DNA of 64,000 bases from RCIO01 sp965232405 (GCA_965232405.1 OZ246966.1:2170001-2234000); one strand, 5' to 3'. Counted from the stretch's first letter, positions 47,615 to 58,954 are shown. Notes: a model not told the origin generated them from the letters alone. Numbers and translations are program-made.

Positions 47615-48523
47615 TCAGGCCGGTTCTGCTTCGCCCTGCATGCGGTTGTAGACCCATACGAACGCGCCTGCCGTGACATAGGCGATGACGCCATAGAGTG
47701 CCGGCGGGATAGCCATCTCGGCATTGTTCAGCATGTATTCGCTGAACGCCATCGTGATCACGATGGCAGCATTGTGGATGCTGATGCTCATGGCGAGCGC
47801 GACGGCCTGTCCGCGTTCGATGCCCGCCAGGCGCGGCACGAGATAACCGACGGCGAGCGTGACAAGGTTGAAGAACAGCACGATGGTGCCGAGCACCGGC
47901 GCCCAGGTCACCACCACGTTCCATTGCCCGACGATGGCGATGACCACGACCAGCGCCAGGAACACCAGCGCCAGCACCTTCACCGGCCGGCCGAGACGTT
48001 CCGCGAATGCCGGGTAGCGGCTGTGGATGAAGACGCCGACCATTGCCGGCAAAATGGCGACCACGAAGAACTGGAGGATTTGCGTCGCGCCGAGATAGAC
48101 CGCTTCGCCCTCGCCATAAAACAGGAGCAGCGAACCGTTGGAAATCAGCGGGATCGTTGCCATCGCCAGCAGCGTGGTGACGGCGGCGAATGTGAGGCTC
48201 AACGCCACGTCGCCTTTGGCCAAGTGGGTGTAGATCGTTGCCGAAGTACCGGCGGGGCTGGCGGCCAGAAGCATCATGCCGACAGCGGCGGCCGGCGAAA
48301 GGCCGGTTCCCCAGACCAGCAGAAGGCACAGAAGAGGCAGGATGACGAGCTGGCAAACCAGACCGACGATAACCGGCTTCGGTCTCGACAGGAATTTGGT
48401 GAAGTCCTCGAGCTTCAGCGACAGGCCGAGGCCCAGCATGATGATGATCAGTGCTACGGGTAGGCCAATGCTGAGGACCGGGCTGGCTTGCATGGTGTCA
48501 CCGAATCGCTTCGGTTCGACCAT
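47615..48523 (-). CDS. Bile acid:sodium symporter (BASS) family transporter
   Basis: A 302-residue integral membrane protein with about nine or ten hydrophobic segments (start ATG 48523; ATG 48493 is a possible shorter start, MQASPVLSIGL). The BASS family moves organic anions with sodium; bacterial members may carry pantoate or other carboxylates. Recognised by the SISIHNAAIVITMAF and LAASPAGTSATIY segments. Confidence 0.83.
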   Translation of the reverse strand: MVEPKRFGDTMQASPVLSIGLPVALIIIMLGLGLSLKLEDFTKFLSRPKPVIVGLVCQLVILPLLCLLLVWGTGLSPAAAVGMMLLAASPAGTSATIYTHLAKGDVALSLTFAAVTTLLAMATIPLISNGSLLLFYGEGEAVYLGATQILQFFVVAILPAMVGVFIHSRYPAFAERLGRPVKVLALVFLALVVVIAIVGQWNVVVTWAPVLGTIVLFFNLVTLAVGYLVPRLAGIERGQAVALAMSISIHNAAIVITMAFSEYMLNNAEMAIPPALYGVIAYVTAGAFVWVYNRMQGEAEPA

Positions 48524-48546
48524 ACCTCATTTCGCGGTCCGGCGCT

Positions 48547-48990
48547 TTACAGAGCGTATTTGATGAAACCGGTCCGGCGCGCCACGCGGTCGTAGAGGCG
48601 GCGCGCCGTGGCGTTGGTCTCGTGCGTCATCCAGTAGACATTGGTAACGCCACGCTCGGCGGCCGCCTTGCCAACTGCCGCAATGAGGGCGGCGCCCACG
48701 CCCGCGCCGCGCGCTTCGGGAGCGGTGAACAGATCCTGCAAATAGCAATTGTTGGCGACGGTCCAGGTGGTGCGGTGATCCATGTAGTGCACGAGGCCGA
48801 CGGGCTTGCCGTCGAGCAGGGCGAGTAAGCCGCGCGGCTCGTATTCGCCCGGCGTGAACAGCCGCTCCCAAGTCGTGGCGTAGACCTCTTCCGGCTTCTC
48901 GGTCTCGTAGAAGGTGAGATAGTCGGTCCACAGTTCGCGCCAGGCGGTATGGTCGGCCTGTTCCAGCGGGCGAATGACGATGTCGGGCAT
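48547..48990 (-). CDS. GNAT-family N-acetyltransferase
   Basis: A 147-residue acetyltransferase of the GNAT fold. Acetyl-CoA-binding motif A is VAPEARGAGVGAALI-like (residues near 90-105, APEARGAGVGAAL). The acceptor is unknown. It lies 23 bp from the BASS gene on the same strand and may share a transcript with it. Confidence 0.85.
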   Translation of the reverse strand: MPDIVIRPLEQADHTAWRELWTDYLTFYETEKPEEVYATTWERLFTPGEYEPRGLLALLDGKPVGLVHYMDHRTTWTVANNCYLQDLFTAPEARGAGVGAALIAAVGKAAAERGVTNVYWMTHETNATARRLYDRVARRTGFIKYAL

Positions 48991-49073
48991 TGCGGGCTCC
49001 TTTGGGGGCGAGTGTAGCGCGGGTGGAGAGGGGTGGGGACAGCCAGCGGCGGGGAGTTGGTTAGTGCATCGTC

Positions 49074-49111
49074 ATCCCGGCCTAGGGAGCCCGCGACGGC
49101 GAGCCGGGGAT
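49074..49111. repeat. Dispersed repeat-like element with inverted arms
   Basis: ATCCCGGC and GCCGGGGAT flank a G/C-rich middle; the phrase CATCCCGGC...GCCGGGGATCCATG is a very widespread intergenic element of Rhizobiales and neighbours. One extra base in the right arm. Confidence 0.55.
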
Positions 49112-49213
49112 CCATGCCTGACCATCAAAACGGCACCCGCATTTCAGAAGTCGCACCTCTCCTGTCGCCACGCCCGGTTGTTAGACCGTCTGGCCATTGA
49201 GTGTGCGCCGTTT

Positions 49214-49239
49214 CGCGAAGATCGCTGCGCGATCTCGCG
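49214..49239. repeat. Long hairpin in intergenic block
   Basis: CGCGAAGATCGC and GCGATCTCGCG pair around a TGC loop with one bulged base, giving about 11 pairs. Confidence 0.6.
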
Positions 49240-49280
49240 GTGCGCTTTTCGCCAGAACCCTGTGGAGTTCGGCGTAGGAA

Positions 49281-49339
49281 GACGGGCGGCCGTTCAGTCG
49301 CTCATCTGTATGTTACGCGCGACCAAAAGGCCGCCCGTC
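49281..49339. repeat. Perfect 11-bp inverted repeat with 37-nt loop
   Basis: GACGGGCGGCC at 49281-49291 and GGCCGCCCGTC at 49329-49339 match perfectly. The wide loop and flanking hairpins suggest an RNA structure or the remains of a mobile element. Confidence 0.7.
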
Positions 49340-49787
49340 CGGTGTTCTTGCCCCGAGTACCTCTTTCGAGGTCACCCGGCATTCGCGCCGGGGTATTGTC
49401 CGCTCGTGGCTCTCCGCAGCTTTCGCCTCAGAGGCCGGGCTGGCCATCAATCAAGAGGCCAAGACACAGCTACCCGTGGGCCCGGAGCTGGGGGCTCATC
49501 GCCCAGCAGCACCACCGTAGTGCTGCCGATCCGGCACCGACCGCTGCCCGGATGCTCGGAGTGCACATCCGTTTCCCGCGCAGCGGTATTTGCATGTCGG
49601 AGGATAAGGGAGGTGGGGAGGGCGGGGATAATATAGCGTGTAGTGAGTAGCGAATAGTGAGTAGGGACAAGGGGTTGGCCTGCGAAAGATTTTCTCCGCC
49701 GTCGGGTCTGTCCCCGCTGAAGACTAGCGAGGGCGCCAGATGGCGGCGTTATCTCTCACCTTGCGGGAGAGAGAGCGATTTCGGTGT

Positions 49788-50006
49788 CTTGGCCGAGCGC
49801 AGCGAAGGCCAAGTGCCAGAAATTGCAAAAGAGCGGGTGGGTGGCCTCCGCTCAAGTTGCCCCCTCTCTTGTCTTTTCCAAGCACTTGCTCGCCCCGCTT
49901 CGCAAATGCAGGAAAAGACTTTCTCCCCCGCCAAGGGGGAGATAAAGGCGCCGGCACGGCCCCCTCATCCGACCCTGTGGGCCACCTTCTCCCCAGAGGG
50001 GAGAAG
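49788..50006. repeat. Rhizobial palindromic repeat cluster downstream of acnA
   Basis: Three perfect palindromes in a row: CTTGGCC / GGCCAAG (49788-49813), TCTCCCCC / GGGGGAGA (49922-49942) and CTTCTCCCC / GGGGAGAAG with AGA loop (49986-50006). The last lies 28 bp after the acnA stop on the minus strand and may help end its transcript. Confidence 0.65.
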
Positions 50007-50033
50007 AATGGACGTCGGCGTTGGGCTTTCTTC

Positions 50034-52724
<2,691 letters not shown>

Positions 52725-52992
52725 GGGCGGTCCCTAACTGTCGTTCGCCGGGGTGGAACAGGACGCCAGTCGTGAGGGTATCACGCGCAAAGCTTGCGGG
52801 TACGGTCATTTCCGCTGTCCGTTCCTCGCGTTCTCCTCCCTCAAGAGCAGACGCGCTGGGTTCGGCGCAAATTGGAGAACGTGCCGACCGCTGGCACGGT
52901 TGCCGGTTCTATAGTGAATTTCGTATGAGAGTTCCAGAGCAGGAAGGGGCAAAAATGCTGCATTGCGGTGGTCGACTTTGGGCGTAGGCGCG

Positions 52993-53601
52993 ATGCGGCT
53001 GGTGGCCGACAACCTTGCGGGCGAGCGCGGCGGCGAGCCGGTGTTCGCCGGCGTGTCGTTTTCGCTCGATGAGGGAAAGGCGCTGACCGTCACCGGGCCG
53101 AACGGGTCGGGCAAGTCGACGCTGATGCGGATCGTTGCCGGGCTGCTGCCGGCCGCTTCGGGAGACGTGACGCTCGAAGGCGGCGGTGAGGAATGGCCAA
53201 GCTGCCAAGCGGCGGCGCATTTTCTGGGCCACCAGAACGGCATGAAGACCGCGCTGACGGTGGAGGAAAATCTCGTCTTCTGGCGCGACTTCAATGGCGA
53301 GCCGCATCTCGACATCGGCGAGGCGCTGGAGATGGTGGGCCTCGGCTCGATCGGCCATCTGCCGTTCGGTTATCTCTCGACCGGCCAGAAAAGGAGGGCC
53401 GCGATTGCGCGGCTGCTGGTCAGCTACCGGCCGCTGTGGCTGCTTGATGAGCCGACGGCGGGTCTGGACAAGGCCTCGGAACGCCAGTTTGCCGAATTGA
53501 TGCAAGCGCATCTGGAAGATGGTGGAATGATTCTGGCCGCCACGCATCTGCCGCTCGGGCTGGAGGGTGCGGACGAATTGCGCATGGGGGCGGCCGCCTG
53601 A
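52993..53601 (+). CDS. ccmA: Haem exporter ATP-binding protein CcmA
   Basis: A 202-residue ABC ATPase of cytochrome c maturation, part of the CcmABCD complex that releases holo-CcmE. Walker A GPNGSGKS at 35-42, signature YLSTGQKRR and Walker B LWLLDEPTAG are intact. ATG 52993 is preferred to TTG 52963. It meets ccmB at a TGATG overlap. The 268-bp gap to acnA holds a CGTGCC / GGCACG hairpin near 52878. Confidence 0.94.
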   Translation: MRLVADNLAGERGGEPVFAGVSFSLDEGKALTVTGPNGSGKSTLMRIVAGLLPAASGDVTLEGGGEEWPSCQAAAHFLGHQNGMKTALTVEENLVFWRDFNGEPHLDIGEALEMVGLGSIGHLPFGYLSTGQKRRAAIARLLVSYRPLWLLDEPTAGLDKASERQFAELMQAHLEDGGMILAATHLPLGLEGADELRMGAAA

Positions 53602-54266
53602 TGTGGGCGCTCTTCATCCGCGATGTCAGGCTCGGCATTCGCGCCGGCGGCGGAGCGCTGGTCGGCATCATCTTCTTTCTCGCCGTGGTCTCCGTGGTGC
53701 CGTTCGGCGTAGGCCCCGATCTCAATCTTCTGGCACGGATCGGCCCGGCGATCTTGTGGATCGCAGCACTTCTTTCCGTGCTGCTGGGGCTCGACCGGCT
53801 GTTTCAGGCCGACCGAGAGGACGGCTCGCTCGACCTGCTGCTTATCGCCGGCGAACGACACATGACGGCGCTCACGGTCTTCGTGAAATGCCTCGCGCAC
53901 TGGACGGCGAGCGTTTTGCCGCTGGTGATTGCCTCGCCGCTGCTTGGCCTGTTCATGAACATGGAACCGGCGGCTATCGGTGCGGCCGCTCTGACGCTGC
54001 TGGTCGGCACGCCGGCGATCACCTTCATCGGCGCGGCGGGTGCGGCGGTGGCGGTGGCGCTGCCGCGCGGCGGGCAGCTTGTCTCGGTGCTGGTGCTGCC
54101 GCTGTCGATCCCCGTGCTGATCTTCGGCGTGTCGGCAAGTTACGGCGCGGTGACCGACCCGGCCCCTTTCCTGCCGCCCTTCCTGATCCTGGGTGCCTTG
54201 ACGCTGTTCTTCGCGGTGATAGGGCCGCTGGGGGCGGCGGCGGCGCTAAAAGGCTCGAGCGACTGA
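53601..54266 (+). CDS. ccmB: Haem exporter membrane protein CcmB
   Basis: A 221-residue membrane permease partner of CcmA, with six hydrophobic segments. Its start overlaps the ccmA stop by 1 bp. The expected next gene, ccmC, is 3.2 kb away, separated by an unrelated insertion. Confidence 0.92.
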   Translation: MWALFIRDVRLGIRAGGGALVGIIFFLAVVSVVPFGVGPDLNLLARIGPAILWIAALLSVLLGLDRLFQADREDGSLDLLLIAGERHMTALTVFVKCLAHWTASVLPLVIASPLLGLFMNMEPAAIGAAALTLLVGTPAITFIGAAGAAVAVALPRGGQLVSVLVLPLSIPVLIFGVSASYGAVTDPAPFLPPFLILGALTLFFAVIGPLGAAAALKGSSD

Positions 54267-54343
54267 ACAGTAGACAGTGCGTCACCGTCGGGCGCACCGA
54301 AGCGCCATTGATTTCCCTCGCGCGGCCACGCATTTGAGACATC

Positions 54344-55363
54344 ATGAAAAAGATCGGCTTTCTCTCCTTCGGGCACTGGATGCCCTCGCCGCAGTCGCAG
54401 ACGCGCACAGCGTCCGATGCATTGCTTCAGTCAATAGACCTTGCGGTCGCTGCCGAGGAACTGGGCGCAGATGGCGCCTATTTCCGCGTGCATCACTTTG
54501 CGCGGCAACTCGGCTCGCCATTTCCGCTGCTTGCGGCGGCGGGGGCGAAGACCAGCCGCATCGAGCTCGGCACCGCCGTGATCGACATGCGCTACGAGAA
54601 CCCGCTCTACATGGTGGAGGATGCGGGAGCGGCCGACCTGATCGCCGGCGGACGGTTGCAACTCGGCATTTCCCGGGGCTCGCCCGAACAGGTGATCGAT
54701 GGTTGGCGCTATTTCGGCTACCAGCCGCAGGAGGGTGAGACCGACGCCGACATGGCGCGGCACAACACCGAAATCCTGCTCGAGGCGCTGAAGGGCCAGG
54801 GCTTCGCCCAGCCGAACCCGCGGCCGATGTTTCCCAATCCACCGGGGCTGCTCAGGCTTGAGCCGCATTCGGAGGGGCTGCGCGAGCGTATCTGGTGGGG
54901 TGCGGCATCCAACGCGACCGCCGAATGGGCCGCCAAGCTCGGCATGAATCTGCAGAGTTCAACGCTGAAATTCGACGAGGGCGGCAAGCCGTTCCACGTG
55001 CAGCAGGCAGAGCAGATCCGCGCCTACCGCGCCGCGTGGAAGGAAGCGGGTCATGAGCGCGAGCCGCGCGTCTCGATCAGCCGCTCGATCTTCGCACTCG
55101 TCAATGACATGGACCGCGCCTATTTCGGCGGCTCCGACAGCCAGGACCATTTCGGCTATATCGAGCCGCAGAAGATGGCAGTGTTCGGTCGCACCTATGC
55201 CGCCGAGCCGGATGAGCTGGTAGAACAGTTGAAGGAAGACGAGGCGATCGGCGAGGCCGACACGCTGCTTCTTACAATCCCGAATCAGCTTGGCGTCGAT
55301 TACAACGCGCATGCGATCGAGAGCATTCTCAAACACGTCGCGCCGGGGCTGGGCTGGCGCTGA
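54344..55363 (+). CDS. LLM-class flavin-dependent oxidoreductase
   Basis: A 339-residue bacterial-luciferase-like monooxygenase that uses reduced FMN. It shows the TIM-barrel start GFLSFGHWMPS, FRVHHFARQLGSPFPLLAAA and the LIAGGRLQLGISRGSPEQV phosphate-binding stretch. Such proteins oxidise alkanesulfonates, aldehydes or other small molecules; the substrate is unknown. It lies 77 bp after ccmB on the same strand but has no known link to cytochrome c maturation. Confidence 0.9.
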   Translation: MKKIGFLSFGHWMPSPQSQTRTASDALLQSIDLAVAAEELGADGAYFRVHHFARQLGSPFPLLAAAGAKTSRIELGTAVIDMRYENPLYMVEDAGAADLIAGGRLQLGISRGSPEQVIDGWRYFGYQPQEGETDADMARHNTEILLEALKGQGFAQPNPRPMFPNPPGLLRLEPHSEGLRERIWWGAASNATAEWAAKLGMNLQSSTLKFDEGGKPFHVQQAEQIRAYRAAWKEAGHEREPRVSISRSIFALVNDMDRAYFGGSDSQDHFGYIEPQKMAVFGRTYAAEPDELVEQLKEDEAIGEADTLLLTIPNQLGVDYNAHAIESILKHVAPGLGWR

Positions 55364-55433
55364 GGCAGAATGGGCCGATTGTGCTTCTTATTGAGCCAAT
55401 CGACTGCTCATCGAGCCCTGCGTGCTTGTTTTC

Positions 55434-55513
55434 CGCATGTGTGCGGACGTCAGGTGATGCCACCTGACTGCAAGATGCGATAGCGAACCCGCCAACATGG
55501 TTGGCAGGTTCGT
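55434..55513. repeat. Three consecutive hairpins between convergent genes
   Basis: CCGCA / TGCGG (55434-55447), GTCAGGTG / CACCTGAC with ATGC loop (55450-55469), and a 13-bp pair CGAACCCGCCAAC / GTTGGCAGGTTCG with one mismatch and an ATG loop (55485-55513). They fill the 195-bp gap between the LLM gene and the SRPBCC gene and probably end transcription from both sides. Confidence 0.75.
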
Positions 55514-55558
55514 GTCGTTCCCGGTGGGATTCGCCGGATTGTATCTTATGGAAGCGCC

Positions 55559-56020
55559 TCAGGCGGCAGGCGCTTCGAGTTCGATCAGGTCGGTCTTGCC
55601 GGTTGCAATGAACTGCCTGAGGCTGCCCTGAATCAAGGATGTCCACGCCTCGGAGCACGTGTCGAAGCACTCGACCGCGGGCTGGAGTCCGATATGGGTG
55701 AACACCACGTCGGTCTTGTCACCATTGCGTGCAATGTCGAACGTCATGGTCGTACCGACCCATTCCGTCTTGTCTTCGACGAAGTTGAGCGTTCCTTCGA
55801 GCACGAGCCAAGCGACGCGTTTGCCGGGGACCATCTCGGTCACTTGCTGCTTAGAGTAATGGAGATCCTTGTACCGATAGATGAAGACGTCGCCGAGCTT
55901 GCCGGTGTCGCCTTCGAACTCGCCGCTCCACCAGGCGCGGGGATCGGTGATCGCGGCGAAGGCCGCCTCAGGGCTCTGATCTACCGTGAATGAGGTCGTG
56001 TAGTTCTTCTGGTTGGTCAT
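55559..56020 (-). CDS. SRPBCC / AHSA1-like protein (distal)
   Basis: A 153-residue START/Bet v1-fold protein (TTSFTVDQSPEAAFAAITD then RAWWSGEFEG). AHSA1-type domains form a hydrophobic cavity for small ligands. It is the last gene of a four-gene minus-strand cassette and is 52 bp after the GFA gene. Confidence 0.85.
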   Translation of the reverse strand: MTNQKNYTTSFTVDQSPEAAFAAITDPRAWWSGEFEGDTGKLGDVFIYRYKDLHYSKQQVTEMVPGKRVAWLVLEGTLNFVEDKTEWVGTTMTFDIARNGDKTDVVFTHIGLQPAVECFDTCSEAWTSLIQGSLRQFIATGKTDLIELEAPAA

Positions 56021-56072
56021 GTACTTTGCCTTTTAAGCCTGTATCACCAGATGTCCGGCCGCATAGCGGCCT

Positions 56073-56486
56073 CTATCCCGGCATTCGCTCGAATGCCTGC
56101 AGTGAGGCATCCATGGCATCCCACGCATGGCCACGGACGCTGTATGTCAGCGCCTGCGGCTTGAACGTTTCGGGGTCGTCGAGACTTGTCGCGTGGACTG
56201 CGATCAGGTCCGGCATGGCAACGAAGGTCAGGTAGACCGGTGTTCCGCAGACCGGACAGAAGTGGTGGATCTTGTCGTTTCCGCTGTCGGCGGTAATCCG
56301 CCACTGCGACGCCTCGCCTTTGACAGAAACCTCGGCACGATCGGCGAAGCTGAGGTAGGAGCCGTGGCCCGTGCCGCTTCGCTTTTGGCAATCGATGCAC
56401 TGGCAGTGGTTCTGAAAGATTGGCTGGGCGCTCGTTTCGTAGCGGATCGCCCCGCAGGCGCATCCGCCCCGGTAATGCTTGGTCAT
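56073..56486 (-). CDS. GFA-family zinc protein (glutathione-dependent formaldehyde-activating-like)
   Basis: A 137-residue Mss4-like fold. Cys9 and Cys11 (GGCACGAIRYE), Cys28, Cys30, Cys33 and Cys77/Cys80 (CPVCGTP) form the expected zinc sites. The family name derives from a glutathione/formaldehyde enzyme but most members are of unknown activity. ATG 56486 is chosen over 56528. Confidence 0.88.
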   Translation of the reverse strand: MTKHYRGGCACGAIRYETSAQPIFQNHCQCIDCQKRSGTGHGSYLSFADRAEVSVKGEASQWRITADSGNDKIHHFCPVCGTPVYLTFVAMPDLIAVHATSLDDPETFKPQALTYSVRGHAWDAMDASLQAFERMPG

Positions 56487-56524
56487 GATCAGGTTCTTTC
56501 GAAGACAGTGTGCGCGAAGCCGTC

Positions 56525-56989
56525 TCAAGCAGCTTTCGGATTGGCGAATATGTCGAGCGGACGGCCGGTCTCAAGGTATGACTTCATGCTCGACAGCACG
56601 ATCGGCCACCCCCTGCTGACGCCGTTTGCCATGCCGCTATCGGCAATGAGATCGGCGTGCGTGACAGTGAGCCGGACCATGTCCTCGTATTCCACAATGT
56701 CGAACGTCACGCGGCTGTAGGCGGACTTGTCGTCGGCTTGCGAAGCGTTCGCCCAGCTGACGACGAGCCGTGACGGCGGCGAGGCCTCCACGACCTTTCC
56801 GAGGATGTTGACCGTGTGCTCCTCGTTGTCGCGGACATGCTGCCAGTCCGAACCCGGCTTCCAATCGGACACGTTTTCGTGGCCCCAGTAGCGGCGTGAA
56901 ATCTCGGGCCGCGTTATGGCCTCGAACACTTTCTGCGGCGTCGAAGCGATGTAGGTCACGTAGACCAGCTGTATTGTCTCTGCACTCAT
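56525..56989 (-). CDS. SRPBCC / AHSA1-like protein (proximal)
   Basis: A 154-residue SRPBCC protein (YIASTPQKVFEAITRPEISR then RYWGHENVSDW). It starts 2 bp after the ArsR stop, so the two are translationally linked. Pairs of ArsR and SRPBCC genes are common and often respond to small toxic or organic ligands. Confidence 0.87.
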   Translation of the reverse strand: MSAETIQLVYVTYIASTPQKVFEAITRPEISRRYWGHENVSDWKPGSDWQHVRDNEEHTVNILGKVVEASPPSRLVVSWANASQADDKSAYSRVTFDIVEYEDMVRLTVTHADLIADSGMANGVSRGWPIVLSSMKSYLETGRPLDIFANPKAA

Positions 56990-56991
56990 TG

Positions 56992-57306
56992 TCACTCTCC
57001 TTCGAGTTCCTTTTTCAGATCGTGCAGCAGGCTGAGCCGCTGACGTTCGAATTTGCGCACCCACCGTTCGTAGACCTCGTGCAACGGCACGGGGTTGATG
57101 AAATGCAGCTTTTCGCGGCCGCGCCGGACCGTGCTGACCAGATTGGCATCCTCCAGGATGCCGAGATGCTGCGTTGCCGACTGCCGGGCCATGCCGAGGT
57201 TTTCGCACAGCTGCCCGAGCGTCTGACCGTTCTCCTCACACAGGCGATCGAGCAGCTTCCTGCGGGTGGGATCTCCCAGCGCCTTGAAGACCTTGTCAGC
57301 GTCCAT
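56992..57306 (-). CDS. ArsR family regulator (non-metal type)
   Basis: A 104-residue winged-helix repressor (KALGDPTRRKLLDRL start; recognition helix RQSATQHLGILEDANLV). The metal-binding ELCVC-type motif is absent, so it is likely to sense an organic or redox signal. A palindrome lies 25 bp upstream of its start, and the cassette it heads is probably its target. Confidence 0.88.
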   Translation of the reverse strand: MDADKVFKALGDPTRRKLLDRLCEENGQTLGQLCENLGMARQSATQHLGILEDANLVSTVRRGREKLHFINPVPLHEVYERWVRKFERQRLSLLHDLKKELEGE

Positions 57307-57330
57307 CGACCTCTCTCATGGTGGATAAAT

Positions 57331-57350
57331 ATGCAGGTAAATGCCTGCAT
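57331..57350. promoter_or_regulatory. ArsR operator palindrome
   Basis: ATGCAGG-N6-CCTGCAT, a perfect 7-bp inverted repeat, 24 bp upstream of the ArsR start and about 110 bp upstream of ccmC. Confidence 0.75.
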
Positions 57351-57459
57351 GTCAATACCAGATGACAGCAGTGCGGTGCGGCGCCCGCGACAACTCCCCT
57401 CACGGCGTTTTGACCCTGGTGAATTGCGCGCCGCATGCGCGGCGTCTATTTGAAGGACC

Positions 57460-58224
57460 ATGAGCGAAGCCGCCACCCTGACACGCCGGTTCACCGATCT
57501 CGCAAATCCGACGCGGTTTGTGGCACTTGCCGACCGGCTGGTGCCATGGCTCGCGGCATTGTCGGCCATCGTGATCGCAGCCGGGCTGTGGATGGGTTTC
57601 TCGGCGCCTGAGGACTACCAGCAGGGCATCACGGTGCGGATCATGTATCTGCATGTGCCATTCGCATGGCTGTCGATGATGATCTATTCGATCATGGCGC
57701 TGGCCGCACTCGGCACGCTGGTATGGCGGCATCCGCTGGCGGATGTGTCGCTGAAGGCGGCAGCTCCCATCGGTGCGGCATTTACCGCGCTGGCGCTGAT
57801 CACCGGCTCGATCTGGGGCAAGCCGATGTGGGGCACGTGGTGGGTCTGGGACGGACGGCTGACCTCGGTCTTCGTGCTGTTTCTGATGTATCTCGGCCTG
57901 ATCGCGCTGACCCGGGCGCTGGACGATCCCTCGCGCTCGGCGCGGGCAGCGGCAGTGGTGACGCTGATCGGCGTGATCAACATTCCGATCATCAAGTTTT
58001 CTGTCGAATGGTGGAACACGCTGCACCAGCCGGCCTCGGTGATGCGGCTCGACGGCCCGACCATTCACCCGAGCCTGTTGTGGCCGCTGCTTGTCTCCGC
58101 GGTGGGGTTCACGCTGCTTTATTTCACACTGCACCTGATGGCGATGCGCACCGAGATCTGGCGCCGGCGGGTGATCTCAATGCGGCGCCTGGCGGCTCGG
58201 GGCGCGGAAGGGCAGGCGGCGTGA
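57460..58224 (+). CDS. ccmC: Haem transporter/handling protein CcmC
   Basis: A 254-residue membrane protein with six hydrophobic segments that loads haem onto CcmE. The tryptophan-rich motif WGTWWVWDGRLTS (about 124-136), His65 in MYLHVPFAW and the later His in NTLHQPAS are the haem-binding residues of the family. It is separated from ccmAB by 3.2 kb. GTGA overlap with ccmD. Confidence 0.94.
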   Translation: MSEAATLTRRFTDLANPTRFVALADRLVPWLAALSAIVIAAGLWMGFSAPEDYQQGITVRIMYLHVPFAWLSMMIYSIMALAALGTLVWRHPLADVSLKAAAPIGAAFTALALITGSIWGKPMWGTWWVWDGRLTSVFVLFLMYLGLIALTRALDDPSRSARAAAVVTLIGVINIPIIKFSVEWWNTLHQPASVMRLDGPTIHPSLLWPLLVSAVGFTLLYFTLHLMAMRTEIWRRRVISMRRLAARGAEGQAA

Positions 58225-58382
58225 CGCACACCTTCTTTGTTTCGGCAGCCTATATCATTTCGGCGCTGGTGATTGGCGGCATGGTCGTCTGGATTCTTGC
58301 CGACCAGACGGCGCGCAAACGCGAACTGGCAGAGCTGGAACGGCGCGGCGTGAAGCGCCGCTCTGCGGAAAGACAATCGTGA
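58221..58382 (+). CDS. ccmD: Haem exporter small subunit CcmD
   Basis: A 53-residue single-span membrane protein (GTG start at 58221; hydrophobic AAYIISALVIGGMVVWILAD, then a basic cytoplasmic tail). CcmD is needed to release holo-CcmE. It overlaps ccmC and ccmG by 4 bp at each end, which is strong evidence despite its size. Confidence 0.9.
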   Translation: MTHTFFVSAAYIISALVIGGMVVWILADQTARKRELAELERRGVKRRSAERQS

Positions 58383-58954
58383 GCGCAGCCGAAGAGACAC
58401 GGACGAAGCCGCGCCGGGTGCTTATCGCGCTGGCGCCGCTTGTCATTTTTGCCGCGCTCGCGGGCATCTTCCTGATGCAGCTTTTGTCGGGCCGCGACAA
58501 CGCGACCATTCCCTCCGCGCTTATCGGCGAGCCAGCGCCTCAGACCGATCTGCCGGGGCTTGCTGGCAGCGGTCTGCCGGGTCTGGACAGCGCTTCCTTC
58601 GCCGGCAAGGTGACGCTGGTGAACATCTGGGCGTCATGGTGCGCGCCCTGCCGCGAGGAACATCCGCTATTGATGCAACTGGCGCAGGACGGGCGTTTCG
58701 AGATCGCCGGCCTGAACTACAAGGACGAACCGCAAAATGCGCTGCGCTTCCTGGGCAATCTCGGCAATCCTTACGATGCCATCGGCACCGATCAGGCCGG
58801 CCGCGCAGCTATCCAGTGGGGCGTCTACGGCGTGCCCGAAACCTTTGTTGTCGACCGCGAAGGCAAGATCGCCTTCAAGCATGTCGGGCCAATCAGTCCC
58901 CAAGCGCTGGCGCGCGACCTGATGCCGGCAATCGAAAAGGCGCTGGGCGAATAG
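58379..58954 (+). CDS. ccmG: Thiol:disulfide interchange protein CcmG/DsbE
   Basis: A 191-residue membrane-anchored thioredoxin (anchor about residues 14-35) with active site WCAPC (Cys88-Cys91) and the GVPETFVVDREG cis-Pro loop. It keeps apocytochrome cysteines reduced for haem ligation in the periplasm. Start GTG 58379 overlaps ccmD. It ends the ccm operon; ccmE, ccmF and ccmH are not in the window. Confidence 0.94.
   Translation: MSAAEETRTKPRRVLIALAPLVIFAALAGIFLMQLLSGRDNATIPSALIGEPAPQTDLPGLAGSGLPGLDSASFAGKVTLVNIWASWCAPCREEHPLLMQLAQDGRFEIAGLNYKDEPQNALRFLGNLGNPYDAIGTDQAGRAAIQWGVYGVPETFVVDREGKIAFKHVGPISPQALARDLMPAIEKALGE

Larger units (their letters stand above)
48991..50033. other. 1-kb non-coding block with many inverted repeats
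   Basis: No ORF here is believable: frames are short and their composition is atypical. It contains a string of inverted repeats (49074-49111, 49214-49239, 49281-49339, 49788-49813, 49922-49942, 49986-50006) and repeated TAGTGAGTAG units near 49640-49665. The right part resembles the palindromic repetitive elements common in Rhizobiales. Confidence 0.7.

Noticed and set aside
49201..49650. 149-residue frame in the 49-kb intergenic block
   Set aside because: Its sequence is Arg/Pro/Ser-rich, it overlaps all the inverted repeats and it has no convincing ribosome site; more likely translated non-coding repeat.
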